From positions 1 through 64,000 of the IMG/VR virus record IMGVR_UViG_3300043774_000134: a stretch of 64,000 bases of DNA. One strand, written 5' to 3'. Within the stretch, counting starts at the first letter, position 1, and the number at the start of each line of letters is the position of its first letter. Positions 8,856 through 16,783 of the stretch are shown one piece after another. The notes below the pieces were generated by a model, which was given only the letters and a program-made list of their open reading frames with translations, was not told the DNA's origin and searched no databases. Made by a program: the position numbers and the translations under genes. This DNA is from a virus.

Positions 8856-9380
8856 TTATAGTGTTTCAGACCAAACAGGGATGAATTCCCCATCTGCAGT
8901 CCTCGTATATGTAAGGATACCATCTCCCATACGCCTTGTCAACTCCTGGCGTGTCGGAGTTATATTGTTATTGATAAGACCATCCTTACGAGGTCTTCCA
9001 ATGTTCTGTTTAGAAAGTATATCACGAATCTCGTGTACCTGTGTTTCTGAGTAGTAACATCTAATTTGCCACCCTCGGACTTTTCCAATTGATGAACCTG
9101 TTGGCTCTGGTATAAGTCCAGACTTCATTAGATCAGGAAGATACTTTTTATTTCTATTTACAAGTAGTGCTGTTTCAGCAACACTGTATGCTCGCTCTCG
9201 CTTACTTCTAAAGTCACCAAGAAGGCATGACTCTATTTGTCCTTTGTTAATGTTGTATACAGACATGATACCACTCGCACGACTAAGGTGGTGTACCCTT
9301 ACCAAGTCACCATTCATAAAATATACTTTTTTATTGCCTGGAATAATTGGAGAAGAGTTGTATTCTTCTAGTGGTATCAT
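8856..9380 (-). CDS. Helix-turn-helix DNA-binding protein
   Basis: This 174-residue protein has a MerR/excisionase-like winged HTH around residues 65-92 (YSVAETALLVNRNKKYLPDLMKSGLI) followed by the wing-like GWQIRCYY and a helix. A basic RPRKDG stretch near residue 130 resembles an AT-hook core. It is the first gene of the replication block and starts 6 bp after the last structural gene. It could regulate the replication genes or bind the origin; which of these is not visible. Confidence 0.75.
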   Translation of the reverse strand: MIPLEEYNSSPIIPGNKKVYFMNGDLVRVHHLSRASGIMSVYNINKGQIESCLLGDFRSKRERAYSVAETALLVNRNKKYLPDLMKSGLIPEPTGSSIGKVRGWQIRCYYSETQVHEIRDILSKQNIGRPRKDGLINNNITPTRQELTRRMGDGILTYTRTADGEFIPVWSETL

Positions 9381-9386
9381 AATTAC

Positions 9387-9833
9387 CTAAACTGGAATAC
9401 CAACAATTAAAAGATTAATACTAACAGATGATACACCAACAGTATTAAACTTTACAATACCTTCTACTGAGTTTGTTGTAATTCGTGTAAGAACAACAAC
9501 AATGTCCTTGCTGGCAGTTGTGGTTGATTGGTTAGTAATAATTGGGGTAGCTGTAACAATTGGAACATATGCAAAATCAGAAAAGTTATATGTAAACTTT
9601 TCTTCTGTACCACTAGTAGTAGTTGTGTTGTTTGTTACAGAAACGATACCGCCAGCAATTCGAGCATTAGAAGTTCTAACACTTTGCTGACCATTTGCTA
9701 CAGTATCAATTGTTGTATATTTTGTAACAGTTGGTGAAAGCTCATTTGATAGATTATTAATACCTTCAGCAAGCTGATAAATATATGACAGATCTAATGG
9801 TTGTCCACGATCTGGAAGGGGTACTTTAGCCAT
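9387..9833 (-). CDS. Virion-associated fibre-tip-like protein
   Basis: This 148-residue protein begins with a short conserved anchor (MAKVPLPDRGQPLDLSYIYQLAEGINNL). It ends in a beta-rich domain with alternating Thr/Val/Ile strands (IVVVLTRITTNSVEGIVKF, INLLIVGIPV), typical of trimeric tail-fibre tips. It is the most distal gene of the tail-fibre cluster. It is probably a minor virion protein contacting the host surface. The exact family is unknown. Confidence 0.6.
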   Translation of the reverse strand: MAKVPLPDRGQPLDLSYIYQLAEGINNLSNELSPTVTKYTTIDTVANGQQSVRTSNARIAGGIVSVTNNTTTTSGTEEKFTYNFSDFAYVPIVTATPIITNQSTTTASKDIVVVLTRITTNSVEGIVKFNTVGVSSVSINLLIVGIPV

Positions 9834-9884
9834 AGTTATAGTATATCAGATTGTGAGCTTATTAAAATCAAGTGGCAGATTAGG

Positions 9885-10592
9885 TTATGCTTTAATAATA
9901 TAGTTCATGGTGATGTATGGCTGAAGATTGTTATGAGCTTGTGAAGCATTTGTTGCAGTAGTGTTGACAGTTGTAATTCCAGTAGTAGCCGCAATGTTTG
10001 TTGCAGTATTGTTTTGGATTGCCGGTGTTTGTCCATCTGTGCGGATGTTTCGGTTACCAGTACCACCACCCCAAGATTCCGTAAACGCTCCACCCCCACC
10101 GCCAGTATTGTTTACGTTGGGGACGTAGTGGTCGTGGGCAGACTGAGTGTGGTTGTGGGGATTTTGGCTATGATTATGACCTGGATCAGTAATACCGTGA
10201 TTATGGGCAGGTAGGCCAGACTGAGCACCTGTGAGCACTACAGACTCTACACCGCCAGTTGAGCCAAGGGTAGCGAAAGTGCCAGTAGTATTTTGTCCAA
10301 CTGGTACTCGTGTTCTAAGGTCGGGAACATTAAAGGTTGTACCAGACGGCAATCCATAGGGAGAACTAGCTCCACCAAGAACCTCAAAGAGTGCTGGGTA
10401 GTCCGCTCTAAGTTTGCTTGATCCATCACAAATCAAATATCCCTCTGGAGCAGTCGCACCAGCAAATGCCATTGTTACACCAATTGGGACTCCAAGTCTT
10501 TTTTCACTAAGCCAAGCTCCAGTTGCTGCGTCATAGTAATAACCATTTGACTTTTGTCCGTCAGTTGGGCTACTAGGAAAATTGTATGCCAT
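9885..10592 (-). CDS. Tail-collar-domain fibre protein with His-rich metal-binding segment
   Basis: This 235-residue protein has an N-terminal anchor (MAYNFPSSPTDGQ, then NGYYYD) shared with the 12606-13115 gene. A phage tail-collar domain follows (FAGATAPEGYLICDGS ... FNVPDLRTRVPVGQ). After it comes a His-rich stretch with repeated HNH/HxH motifs (GHNHSQNPHNHTQSAHDHY). In T4-type fibre tips, comparable HxH motifs coordinate iron inside the trimer. The C-terminus (LQPYITMNYIIKA) is the usual collar-protein ending. It would form part of a receptor-binding fibre tip. Its last base overlaps the start of its neighbour. Confidence 0.85.
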   Translation of the reverse strand: MAYNFPSSPTDGQKSNGYYYDAATGAWLSEKRLGVPIGVTMAFAGATAPEGYLICDGSSKLRADYPALFEVLGGASSPYGLPSGTTFNVPDLRTRVPVGQNTTGTFATLGSTGGVESVVLTGAQSGLPAHNHGITDPGHNHSQNPHNHTQSAHDHYVPNVNNTGGGGGAFTESWGGGTGNRNIRTDGQTPAIQNNTATNIAATTGITTVNTTATNASQAHNNLQPYITMNYIIKA

Positions 10593-10918
10593 TACTCAGT
10601 CTCCGCAGGTTTAGGGTACTTTTCTTTTACTGCTAAACATGCTGCAATATAGTCGTCAACCTGTTGCTGATCACCTTTTACAATACCGTCCAGATAATCC
10701 GCCATTGGGGGGTACTCTGGTGCACGGAGTCGTGTGTATTCAAGTGCATCGTAATCAGCCTGTATCCGAGCTACCTCTTCAAGAAGAGCTTCTTCCGTAG
10801 GCTTTTCAATATCTTCACTAAGCCACTCAAGACCAGAGTAGTCTTCACCAGTAAGTACCCACTGTGAACCTGGGGCAAGTGTTTGAATTGCGTCTGGAAT
10901 TCCAAATATTCTATTCAT
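10592..10918 (-). CDS. Small tail-fibre-associated protein (XkdW-like)
   Basis: This 108-residue acidic protein has a C-terminal half (APEYPPMADYLDGIVKG ... VDDYIAACLAVKEKYPKP) resembling the XkdW-type small proteins that sit beside tail-fibre genes. It overlaps the collar-fibre gene by one base, so the two are co-translated. It is probably an assembly factor or small virion component, inferred from position and the conserved C-terminal pattern. Confidence 0.6.
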   Translation of the reverse strand: MNRIFGIPDAIQTLAPGSQWVLTGEDYSGLEWLSEDIEKPTEEALLEEVARIQADYDALEYTRLRAPEYPPMADYLDGIVKGDQQQVDDYIAACLAVKEKYPKPAETE

Positions 10919-10967
10919 ATTTTAATTATACACTATCCAATTCTAATTATTCTATTCATCATTTTCC

Positions 10968-11549
10968 TTACTGGGCTATTTCCCAAATTGTACCTGTTGA
11001 AACCATGTTTTCATAAGCGTCCTGCCCAGCAAAAGATACCGTTCTATTTAGGTAAAGCGTGGCGGAAACAGCGTCAGAAGCCCTAGGCGCTGGTGCATAA
11101 GTTTGCGGCTCGGTAGACCCAGAGATACATGAGTATTGCAGAAAAATGTTGCTAGGAGTGGAGGAGTCGTTGTTGTCATAGTCCATTGAAGCAAACCCAG
11201 ACCATCTAGCGTTTCCTGCCTCGGAGTTATAGCCAGTCTCATTAGTGGTCGTAATTAAAGCCCCGTTTCTATGAATAAGGAAAACGGTATTATTGGCTAC
11301 TTCAATATTCATCATCCACTGCATAATTAGCCTACTATTTGCAAATTTTGGTGTAATACTGAGGTTTAATTGAGTAATAGTTACCCCATTACCAGAGTTA
11401 GCAGAAGAAATTGTTGTCCTAGCGTCGCTTCTAACTGTCTGCACCTGAACCACTGAACCAGGGTAGTAAAATTGTCCTGTTGCACTGGCAGTTGCAACCG
11501 TATTTCCGCTGGTGTTTTGCCAACGGTCAAATCTCATTGTTGATGTCAT
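10968..11549 (-). CDS. Tail-fibre module protein (beta-sandwich, paralogue of 12028-12609)
   Basis: This 193-residue structural protein contains a module also found in the gene at 12028-12609. PGSVVQVQTVRSDART is followed by a strand ending SITPKFANSRLIMQ, then VFLIHRNGALI, and it ends in a strand plus VWEIAQ-like motif (GTIWEIAQ). Phage and cyanophage tail fibres use such beta-sandwich modules. It is probably a receptor-facing fibre protein. No enzymatic residues are evident. Confidence 0.6.
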   Translation of the reverse strand: MTSTMRFDRWQNTSGNTVATASATGQFYYPGSVVQVQTVRSDARTTISSANSGNGVTITQLNLSITPKFANSRLIMQWMMNIEVANNTVFLIHRNGALITTTNETGYNSEAGNARWSGFASMDYDNNDSSTPSNIFLQYSCISGSTEPQTYAPAPRASDAVSATLYLNRTVSFAGQDAYENMVSTGTIWEIAQ

Positions 11550-11551
11550 AA

Positions 11552-12031
11552 TTATCCTATCAAAAATCCTGAAAAACCGTTGTGGGCGTTGGGACCGCTT
11601 GCGTAAAGCGAAGTTCCTGTGGCATTAATAACTTTCATTTGGTCTGAAGCAGCAAGTTGAAGAGTTACAGAGCCGTGGTTTCCGTTGTAAAGACCAGTAC
11701 TGGTTCCGTAAGGGTTTATTCCTACGTCAATATTGTTTTTTTGCAGTCTAAGCTCAAAGGTTCCGCCGTTGTTGTTCATTCCAAAAAAAGAAAAAAAGTA
11801 AACTCCAGCAATTGGGGCTGTAAAAATGCCAGTGCCAGCGTTGTAAGCACTGCCTATATTTGATATTACGGTATTCCAAATAATTGTAGTTGGTCCACTC
11901 GTAATGTTTCCAGCATCTCGCCTAGCTGAAAAAGCTATTGGATTTATTAAAGATACTGTTCCAGAAGCTGTAATTGAAAAAGCGTCTGCTCCAGCAGTGT
12001 TTGCAATGTTGTTTACTCTTAGCTCACTCAC
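11552..12031 (-). CDS. C1q/TNF-like fibre-tip protein
   Basis: This 159-residue protein has the bacterial/phage C1q-like jelly-roll pattern. FSARRDAG is followed by NIGSAYNAGTGIFTAPIAGVYFFSF, then ELRLQKNNID, VTLQLAASDQMKV and the ending FSGFLIG. Trimeric C1q heads bind ligands, and in phages they occur at fibre tips. The N-terminal 30 residues (MSELRVNNIANTAG) match the usual short anchor of such fibre genes. It overlaps the next gene's end by 4 bp. Confidence 0.7.
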   Translation of the reverse strand: MSELRVNNIANTAGADAFSITASGTVSLINPIAFSARRDAGNITSGPTTIIWNTVISNIGSAYNAGTGIFTAPIAGVYFFSFFGMNNNGGTFELRLQKNNIDVGINPYGTSTGLYNGNHGSVTLQLAASDQMKVINATGTSLYASGPNAHNGFSGFLIG

Positions 12032-12609
12032 TGTGCTACCTCCATTAACATAAGTCCAGAAGTACCAAGCTCATGAGTTGTCGCTTGGTTCGCCCAGCCT
12101 ACTGTTCTATTTGTAAAAATAGTTCCAGCACCACTGGCTAGATATGTAACTCTATAGGTTAGTGCTGAAGTAGAGTTTGGGGAATCAGAAAGAAAAAAGT
12201 TCATTGCTTCTGGCGTACTGTTTGCGTCATCTGCGGTGTAGCTAAGTGTTCCAATTGATATTCCGCTAATAATTGTTGCACCAGGATCGGGCTGTCTTCC
12301 AATCTGAGTACCGTTTCTACTAACGCCAAAAACAGAATCCCAAAGAAGTCCTTGTCCTGTTACTTCCCCAAACCATCTTGCCTGAATAATTATTTTACTA
12401 GTATTTCTTTTGGGTGTAATGGTGGCTACCAAACCTGAAATATCTAAGATTGTATTAGCAGCAACGCCTTGTGAAGTTCTTGTTACGTTGTCTACATTGA
12501 CAACTTGTATAATTGAACCTGGAGCATAAAGTGTGTGTCCAGAAGGCACAGTAATTGTATTGTTGTTAACCGCTAGTCCTTTTAGTTCGCCAACAGTAAG
12601 TTCACTCAT
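12028..12609 (-). CDS. Tail-fibre module protein (paralogue of 10968-11549)
   Basis: The ATG at 12609 is chosen because GGAG lies 6 bp upstream; an ATG at 12621 is in frame but poorly placed. The 193-residue product begins MSELTVGELKG. It carries the same module as the 10968 gene (APGSIIQVVNVDNVTRTSQG ... ATITPKRNTSKIIIQ ... FGVSRNGTQI), ending LMLMEVAQ. It is probably a beta-sandwich fibre protein. The paralogy with its near neighbour points to duplication within the fibre cluster. Confidence 0.6.
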   Translation of the reverse strand: MSELTVGELKGLAVNNNTITVPSGHTLYAPGSIIQVVNVDNVTRTSQGVAANTILDISGLVATITPKRNTSKIIIQARWFGEVTGQGLLWDSVFGVSRNGTQIGRQPDPGATIISGISIGTLSYTADDANSTPEAMNFFLSDSPNSTSALTYRVTYLASGAGTIFTNRTVGWANQATTHELGTSGLMLMEVAQ

Positions 12610-13115
12610 ACTATACTCCAAGAAGATCCAGCTGGAATTGTTACAACTACCCCAGAGGAAATCGTAATAGGTCCAGCACTCATTCCATTATACCCTACTG
12701 GGATGCTATAGTTTGCAGAAATAGTTTGTGCGTTCATTTTAATAACATCAGTATCTTTACTAGCTACCCAGTTAGCCGTGGCAGAATCAAAAACTAAAGC
12801 ATTTCCAGTAGCAACTCCAGTTGCATTTACATCTGAAAGGTCTTCTAAGTTGCCTAGTGGATCTAACTCCTGAACGGCTGATGCAAGAATTTCAACCCAC
12901 TGAGAAGAAGTGCCATCATCGTAATACACAAAAGTAAATCCTGTATCAGAGTCATACCACAAATCTCCTGGAAACGGATTTTCGGGGGCACTGTCTGAAG
13001 TTGACATACTTGCAATAATAGAAGAATCAATAAGCCAAACATCTTTAGTAGAATCATAGGTATATCCATTATATACCTGCCCATTTGTGGGGCTATCAGG
13101 AAAGTCAAGTGCCAT
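12606..13115 (-). CDS. Tail-fibre protein with shared N-terminal anchor
   Basis: This 169-residue protein starts with MALDFPDSPTNGQ and NGYTYD, the same anchor pattern as the collar-domain fibre at 9885. A segment follows (PGDLWYDSDTGFTFVYYDDGTSSQWVE) that is closely repeated in the fibre at 13184-14599. Its C-terminus (ITISSGVVVTIPAGSSWSIV) looks like a trimer-forming beta end. It is probably a tail-fibre subunit attached through the common anchor. Confidence 0.65.
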   Translation of the reverse strand: MALDFPDSPTNGQVYNGYTYDSTKDVWLIDSSIIASMSTSDSAPENPFPGDLWYDSDTGFTFVYYDDGTSSQWVEILASAVQELDPLGNLEDLSDVNATGVATGNALVFDSATANWVASKDTDVIKMNAQTISANYSIPVGYNGMSAGPITISSGVVVTIPAGSSWSIV

Positions 13116-13129
13116 AATATTATTATACC

Positions 13130-13174
13130 TTAAAGTTGTTTGCTGTTTGGGCTATTGGGAAAGTCAAGTGCCAT
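13130..13174 (-). pseudogene. Remnant copy of a tail-fibre gene start
   Basis: A 14-codon frame (MALDFPNSPNSKQL, then TAA) repeats the first residues of the gene that starts at 13115. About 25 bp are nearly identical (plus-strand 13150-13174 versus 13091-13114). It is too short to be a working gene. It looks like the surviving 5' end of a duplicated or deleted fibre gene with the same anchor. Confidence 0.5.
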
Positions 13175-13183
13175 GTCTATATC

Positions 13184-14599
13184 CTACAGTTCCGCACTAA
13201 ATCCAAGGAATGCTCCTGCGGTGTTAGCGGCTTCTAAAATAATTCCTTGACCCTGTGTATTAGCACCAACGTTTACAAGTATTGTTGCATGTGTTGATGT
13301 TGAGCGAGCAGTATCAAGTGTGGGTACAGCTGTGGCTGCAGTAGAGACAACTGCCATGACACGATAGTTGGCTGCCGTTCCAGTAGTCTCGGCTGATGTA
13401 GGAGCAATCCTCATAGGTACTGGGTATTGCATAAATGCAAGTGCACCAGTGCTGGAGTATAAAAATCCTGAACCAAAATCTCCAAACGCTGTCTCTGCAT
13501 TTTTACGGTAGTAATACCTCTGACACGCAGCCAACTCTGCTTGAATGCTTGGAGCATTACGGCGGAATGGAGTGGCTATTGAGCCAGCTTCAAGTTGTAC
13601 GCCCCAAAGGTCGATAGTATGGGCTAATGCATCAATAGTTCTAATAACTCTTACCTCAAGGAATGAGTTAGTTCCAATAGTTTTACCAGCAATAGAAGGA
13701 ACCGAAAACGTTGCGGTGTATCTAGCCCATGATGTAGTCAGGGCATGAGTCACTGGGGGTGTTGCCACCGCTGTCGAACCACCAGTACCAAAGTTTTGTT
13801 CAATAATAACCACATTATTAACAGCAGCATCGGCTTTTGCCCAATATGAAAGCGTTACTGTTCCCCCTGCAAAAGTTCTAACATCCTCGATTCGCTGCTG
13901 TACTACTTGGAAGCTACCGCCAGCACTAACAGCATGTCTAAGAAAGAATTGGCCCTCGTATCCTGCAACTGGTGCTGCTCCTGGCGTAAATGCCTGTCTG
14001 GAAAGTGTTGCAGTCTTATCAGTAGCTTGAACCCACCTGTCTGCTGTATAAGCTGCTGCTTGGCTAAAACTTGTGCCTCGTTGCCAAATATCAAACGCAC
14101 CATTGATGATGTAGTTATAACTCTGTTGCGCGTATGCCTCAATAGCCGTCAACCGACCATTTTGAGTAGTGTTCACACCTTCAACAGCCGTCAACCTACT
14201 GTCTTGAGTAGTGTTCAGTGTCTCAACGTCGGTGGTTCGAGATTCAAGGGACCCCACTCGGGTACGAAGATCTGTTCCACCTGATAGTCCAGAAACTGTT
14301 TGTACCCACTGAGAAGATGTTCCATCTTCATAATATATAAAAATATCACCAGTTTCAGAATCAAACCATAAATCTCCATCACCTGGATCTAAAGGCTTTG
14401 TTTCTGATATTGATATTCCTCCACCGCCACCACCACCTGTGGCATATAACAAAGTATTCCAAGGAGTTGTTCCATCCCCATATTTAATTTTACCAGTATC
14501 AATTTCAAATCCAGGTTCGGCTTGTCGCAATACCTCGTTTCTTAGCGTCCAGTCTGCAGCTAATCCACGACGAAGCTGAAGTCTTGTAATGTTTGTCAT
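13184..14599 (-). CDS. Tail fibre with tropism-determinant N-domain, coiled coil and lectin-like domain
   Basis: This is a 471-residue fibre. The N-terminus (LQLRRGLAADWTLRN ... AEPGFEIDTGKIKYGDGTTPWNTL) is the common fibre-attachment domain. A poly-Gly hinge and the DLWFDSETG/YYEDGTSSQWVQ segment follow. A coiled coil around residues 105-155 has repeated RLTAVE/RLTAIE units. A jelly-roll lectin-like domain (NGAFDIWQRGTSF, ADRW ... VQLEAG) precedes AACQRYYYR and a beta-rich end. Such proteins bind surface glycans. It shares 4 bp with the next gene. High confidence in the class; receptor unknown. Confidence 0.85.
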   Translation of the reverse strand: MTNITRLQLRRGLAADWTLRNEVLRQAEPGFEIDTGKIKYGDGTTPWNTLLYATGGGGGGGISISETKPLDPGDGDLWFDSETGDIFIYYEDGTSSQWVQTVSGLSGGTDLRTRVGSLESRTTDVETLNTTQDSRLTAVEGVNTTQNGRLTAIEAYAQQSYNYIINGAFDIWQRGTSFSQAAAYTADRWVQATDKTATLSRQAFTPGAAPVAGYEGQFFLRHAVSAGGSFQVVQQRIEDVRTFAGGTVTLSYWAKADAAVNNVVIIEQNFGTGGSTAVATPPVTHALTTSWARYTATFSVPSIAGKTIGTNSFLEVRVIRTIDALAHTIDLWGVQLEAGSIATPFRRNAPSIQAELAACQRYYYRKNAETAFGDFGSGFLYSSTGALAFMQYPVPMRIAPTSAETTGTAANYRVMAVVSTAATAVPTLDTARSTSTHATILVNVGANTQGQGIILEAANTAGAFLGFSAEL

Positions 14600-15078
14600 A
14601 TTGTCGTGCCTCCGTCAATAGAAATTTCAAAAACATCTTTTCTGTATGGGCTTACTAGTGTATATACTGGTGACCAAATTGAATACTGTTTTTTATCACC
14701 AGAAACAATTCTATATCTACAAGCATATATACTAAGATATGTACTATAGGATGTGCCAGTTACAGTTGTTAATGAAACATTTGTAGCTGGATCAGAGTTA
14801 TAGAAAAAAGAAAAAGTATATACGTTTGTTTCTCTATCTATAGATATGTCAGTAACTAGATGTGAACCATTAAAAATTGAATCAATACCCTCGACTGACA
14901 CGTATTGTCCTACAGTAAATCCATGACTGGTTGATGTTGTTAGCGTACCAACGTTGTTTACCATTTGTTTTTTTGTAACTACAAAACTATTTAACTTATT
15001 TATATTATTTACAACTATTGGATCTGGAAGATTTCTTGCAAGGTATATCGTTTTTTGTAGTCCACTAAGAACTGCCAT
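14596..15078 (-). CDS. Minor tail / baseplate-associated protein
   Basis: This 160-residue protein contains a phage structural beta-module (HGFTVGQYVSVEGIDSIFNGSHLVTDI) that is frequent in tail-tip proteins, followed by YTFSFFY and a C-terminal FEISIDGGTTI. It lies between the fibre gene and a 400-residue tail protein with 2-4 bp gaps or overlaps, so it belongs to the tail-tip operon. A linker between hub and fibre is plausible. No enzymatic motif. Confidence 0.6.
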   Translation of the reverse strand: MAVLSGLQKTIYLARNLPDPIVVNNINKLNSFVVTKKQMVNNVGTLTTSTSHGFTVGQYVSVEGIDSIFNGSHLVTDISIDRETNVYTFSFFYNSDPATNVSLTTVTGTSYSTYLSIYACRYRIVSGDKKQYSIWSPVYTLVSPYRKDVFEISIDGGTTI

Positions 15079-15080
15079 AG

Positions 15081-16283
15081 CTAAACCACATCCAGACCAA
15101 ATCTAAATTCTACAAGGTTTGAAGTATTGGCATTTTTTACAATTGGCAAGTTTGTAGAGTTTGAATTTTTTACAATAGTGTATCCAGTCATTCCATAAAT
15201 TGGATTTGTTGCTGTTACATTTTCTATTCTAAAAGCATCTAGGGCAACGTAATACTGATCAGAGAGAACATCGTCACCACCATCATCAACAAAAACTGAT
15301 GCATAGATTTTTGCAACCGTGGCATTGCCCCAACTAAATAAGGCACTACTTGTTAGCTCTGAAAGTTTTTTAGTAATAACCTTATATCTATTTTGAATTG
15401 TGTCTGCAGAAATCAAAACATTAAATCTAATTTTGTTTGTTGAGCTTGACGTATCATCTGACGAAAGTTCAAAAATTAATTTTACTTTGCTAAACGAGTC
15501 TATTTCTAGACTATCTTTTCCAATAATTGAAAATGCTAACTTAAGTTCGTCTTCTGGTGAATTTTGACTTAAATCAATACTTGTTCCAGTTAGATGAACA
15601 TGGCTTCCATAATAACCGCTTGCATCTGTTGACTTAACCTCTAAAGTTTCTTCTGTTTCTCCTTCAATATAAGAAAGGTCACTAGGCAAAAGAATAACTC
15701 TATTCAAGTATCTTCCTGGCTCTTGCATATTAAGTCTAATGCTATCTTCAAATATAGAGTTATTTGAATTTGTTCTAAATGGAACTGTGGTTCCTTCTAG
15801 CTTAATTGCTCCATCATCACTTTCTCCATATAGTGGCACTGTATATGTCTGTAGTCCAGAGATTGAATTTTCAGTGTGGTACTCCCATTTTTCAGTATCA
15901 CCAAAATCATAAATCATTCTACTATCTTTGTTTGCTGCTACAGGATTTGTTTTAGCTGGGAACAGCCCTAGTTCTGTAATTCTGTAAGTTTGTTCACTAG
16001 GAAGTTCTGCTGTAAAAACAATTTTAGAGACTTCTTCATATTCTAGTGTAGTAGGATTATAAACAAGATCAGTAACGTATCCTCTTGATGTAACCTGTGT
16101 TCTAAACATTTCCATATCAAGAGATTGCTTGTTTGCAAAATCATTATCAATAGCATAATCTGCAAGATCATCAGTATTTGCCAAAGCTTCTGGTCCACAT
16201 CCAAACGCAATGTATGATGCATATGCTGGTGCTTGACCAATCATAAATTTTGCAATAATGTCTTTACCTTTATTTGTAATCAT
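15081..16283 (-). CDS. Minor tail protein
   Basis: This 400-residue protein begins MITNKGKDIIAKFMIGQAPAYASYIAFGCG, a pattern seen in minor tail proteins that carry short beta repeats. The body is rich in Ser/Thr/Asp and beta strands, with no membrane segment or catalytic motif. It is the third gene downstream of the large hub protein, so it probably belongs to the tip complex. Function beyond virion structure is unknown. Confidence 0.65.
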   Translation of the reverse strand: MITNKGKDIIAKFMIGQAPAYASYIAFGCGPEALANTDDLADYAIDNDFANKQSLDMEMFRTQVTSRGYVTDLVYNPTTLEYEEVSKIVFTAELPSEQTYRITELGLFPAKTNPVAANKDSRMIYDFGDTEKWEYHTENSISGLQTYTVPLYGESDDGAIKLEGTTVPFRTNSNNSIFEDSIRLNMQEPGRYLNRVILLPSDLSYIEGETEETLEVKSTDASGYYGSHVHLTGTSIDLSQNSPEDELKLAFSIIGKDSLEIDSFSKVKLIFELSSDDTSSSTNKIRFNVLISADTIQNRYKVITKKLSELTSSALFSWGNATVAKIYASVFVDDGGDDVLSDQYYVALDAFRIENVTATNPIYGMTGYTIVKNSNSTNLPIVKNANTSNLVEFRFGLDVV

Positions 16284-16291
16284 AGTTATCC

Positions 16292-16783
16292 TTAATAAAT
16301 TATATCACCTAGAGTGTTGCCAGCAGAGAGAACTTCAATCTCAACTTGTTCGCTTTTTGCCATATTAATAACATTGACTACAAGATTTTGATATAACCCT
16401 GATTCATCTGTTTCCATATATAAAATTTCTTGATTTGGACCAGTTCCAGTTTCTGGAGTTTTTTCGTCAAGCCTAATAGCAAAATTATCAAAATATGCTC
16501 CAGCAGTATCTGGCAAAGAAAAAATATTTTTAGGACCGTATCCAATGCTTAAAGATGTTAAATTTTTAATTGGAGTATAAACAATATTTTGACCATTCAC
16601 AATATCATTTCTAGAAACATTTAAAATTTCTTGACCACCAATATTTTCAAACAAAAGATCAGTCATGTACTCGACTGGAATGTTGTCGTTATTAAAAACA
16701 ATTAAGTCTGGGGTAGCTGGCTTAACACCTTTAGACGTAGTATACTCTACTGGCGTTGGCGTATTTGGTGTTGAATTTACCAT
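16292..16783 (-). CDS. Minor tail protein
   Basis: This 163-residue protein has a Pro/Thr-rich N-terminus (NSTPNTPTPVEYTTS) and beta-rich remainder ending AGNTLGDIIY. It overlaps the hub gene by one base. That tight coupling and the composition point to a tail-tip component. I do not recognise a family. Confidence 0.6.
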   Translation of the reverse strand: MVNSTPNTPTPVEYTTSKGVKPATPDLIVFNNDNIPVEYMTDLLFENIGGQEILNVSRNDIVNGQNIVYTPIKNLTSLSIGYGPKNIFSLPDTAGAYFDNFAIRLDEKTPETGTGPNQEILYMETDESGLYQNLVVNVINMAKSEQVEIEVLSAGNTLGDIIY

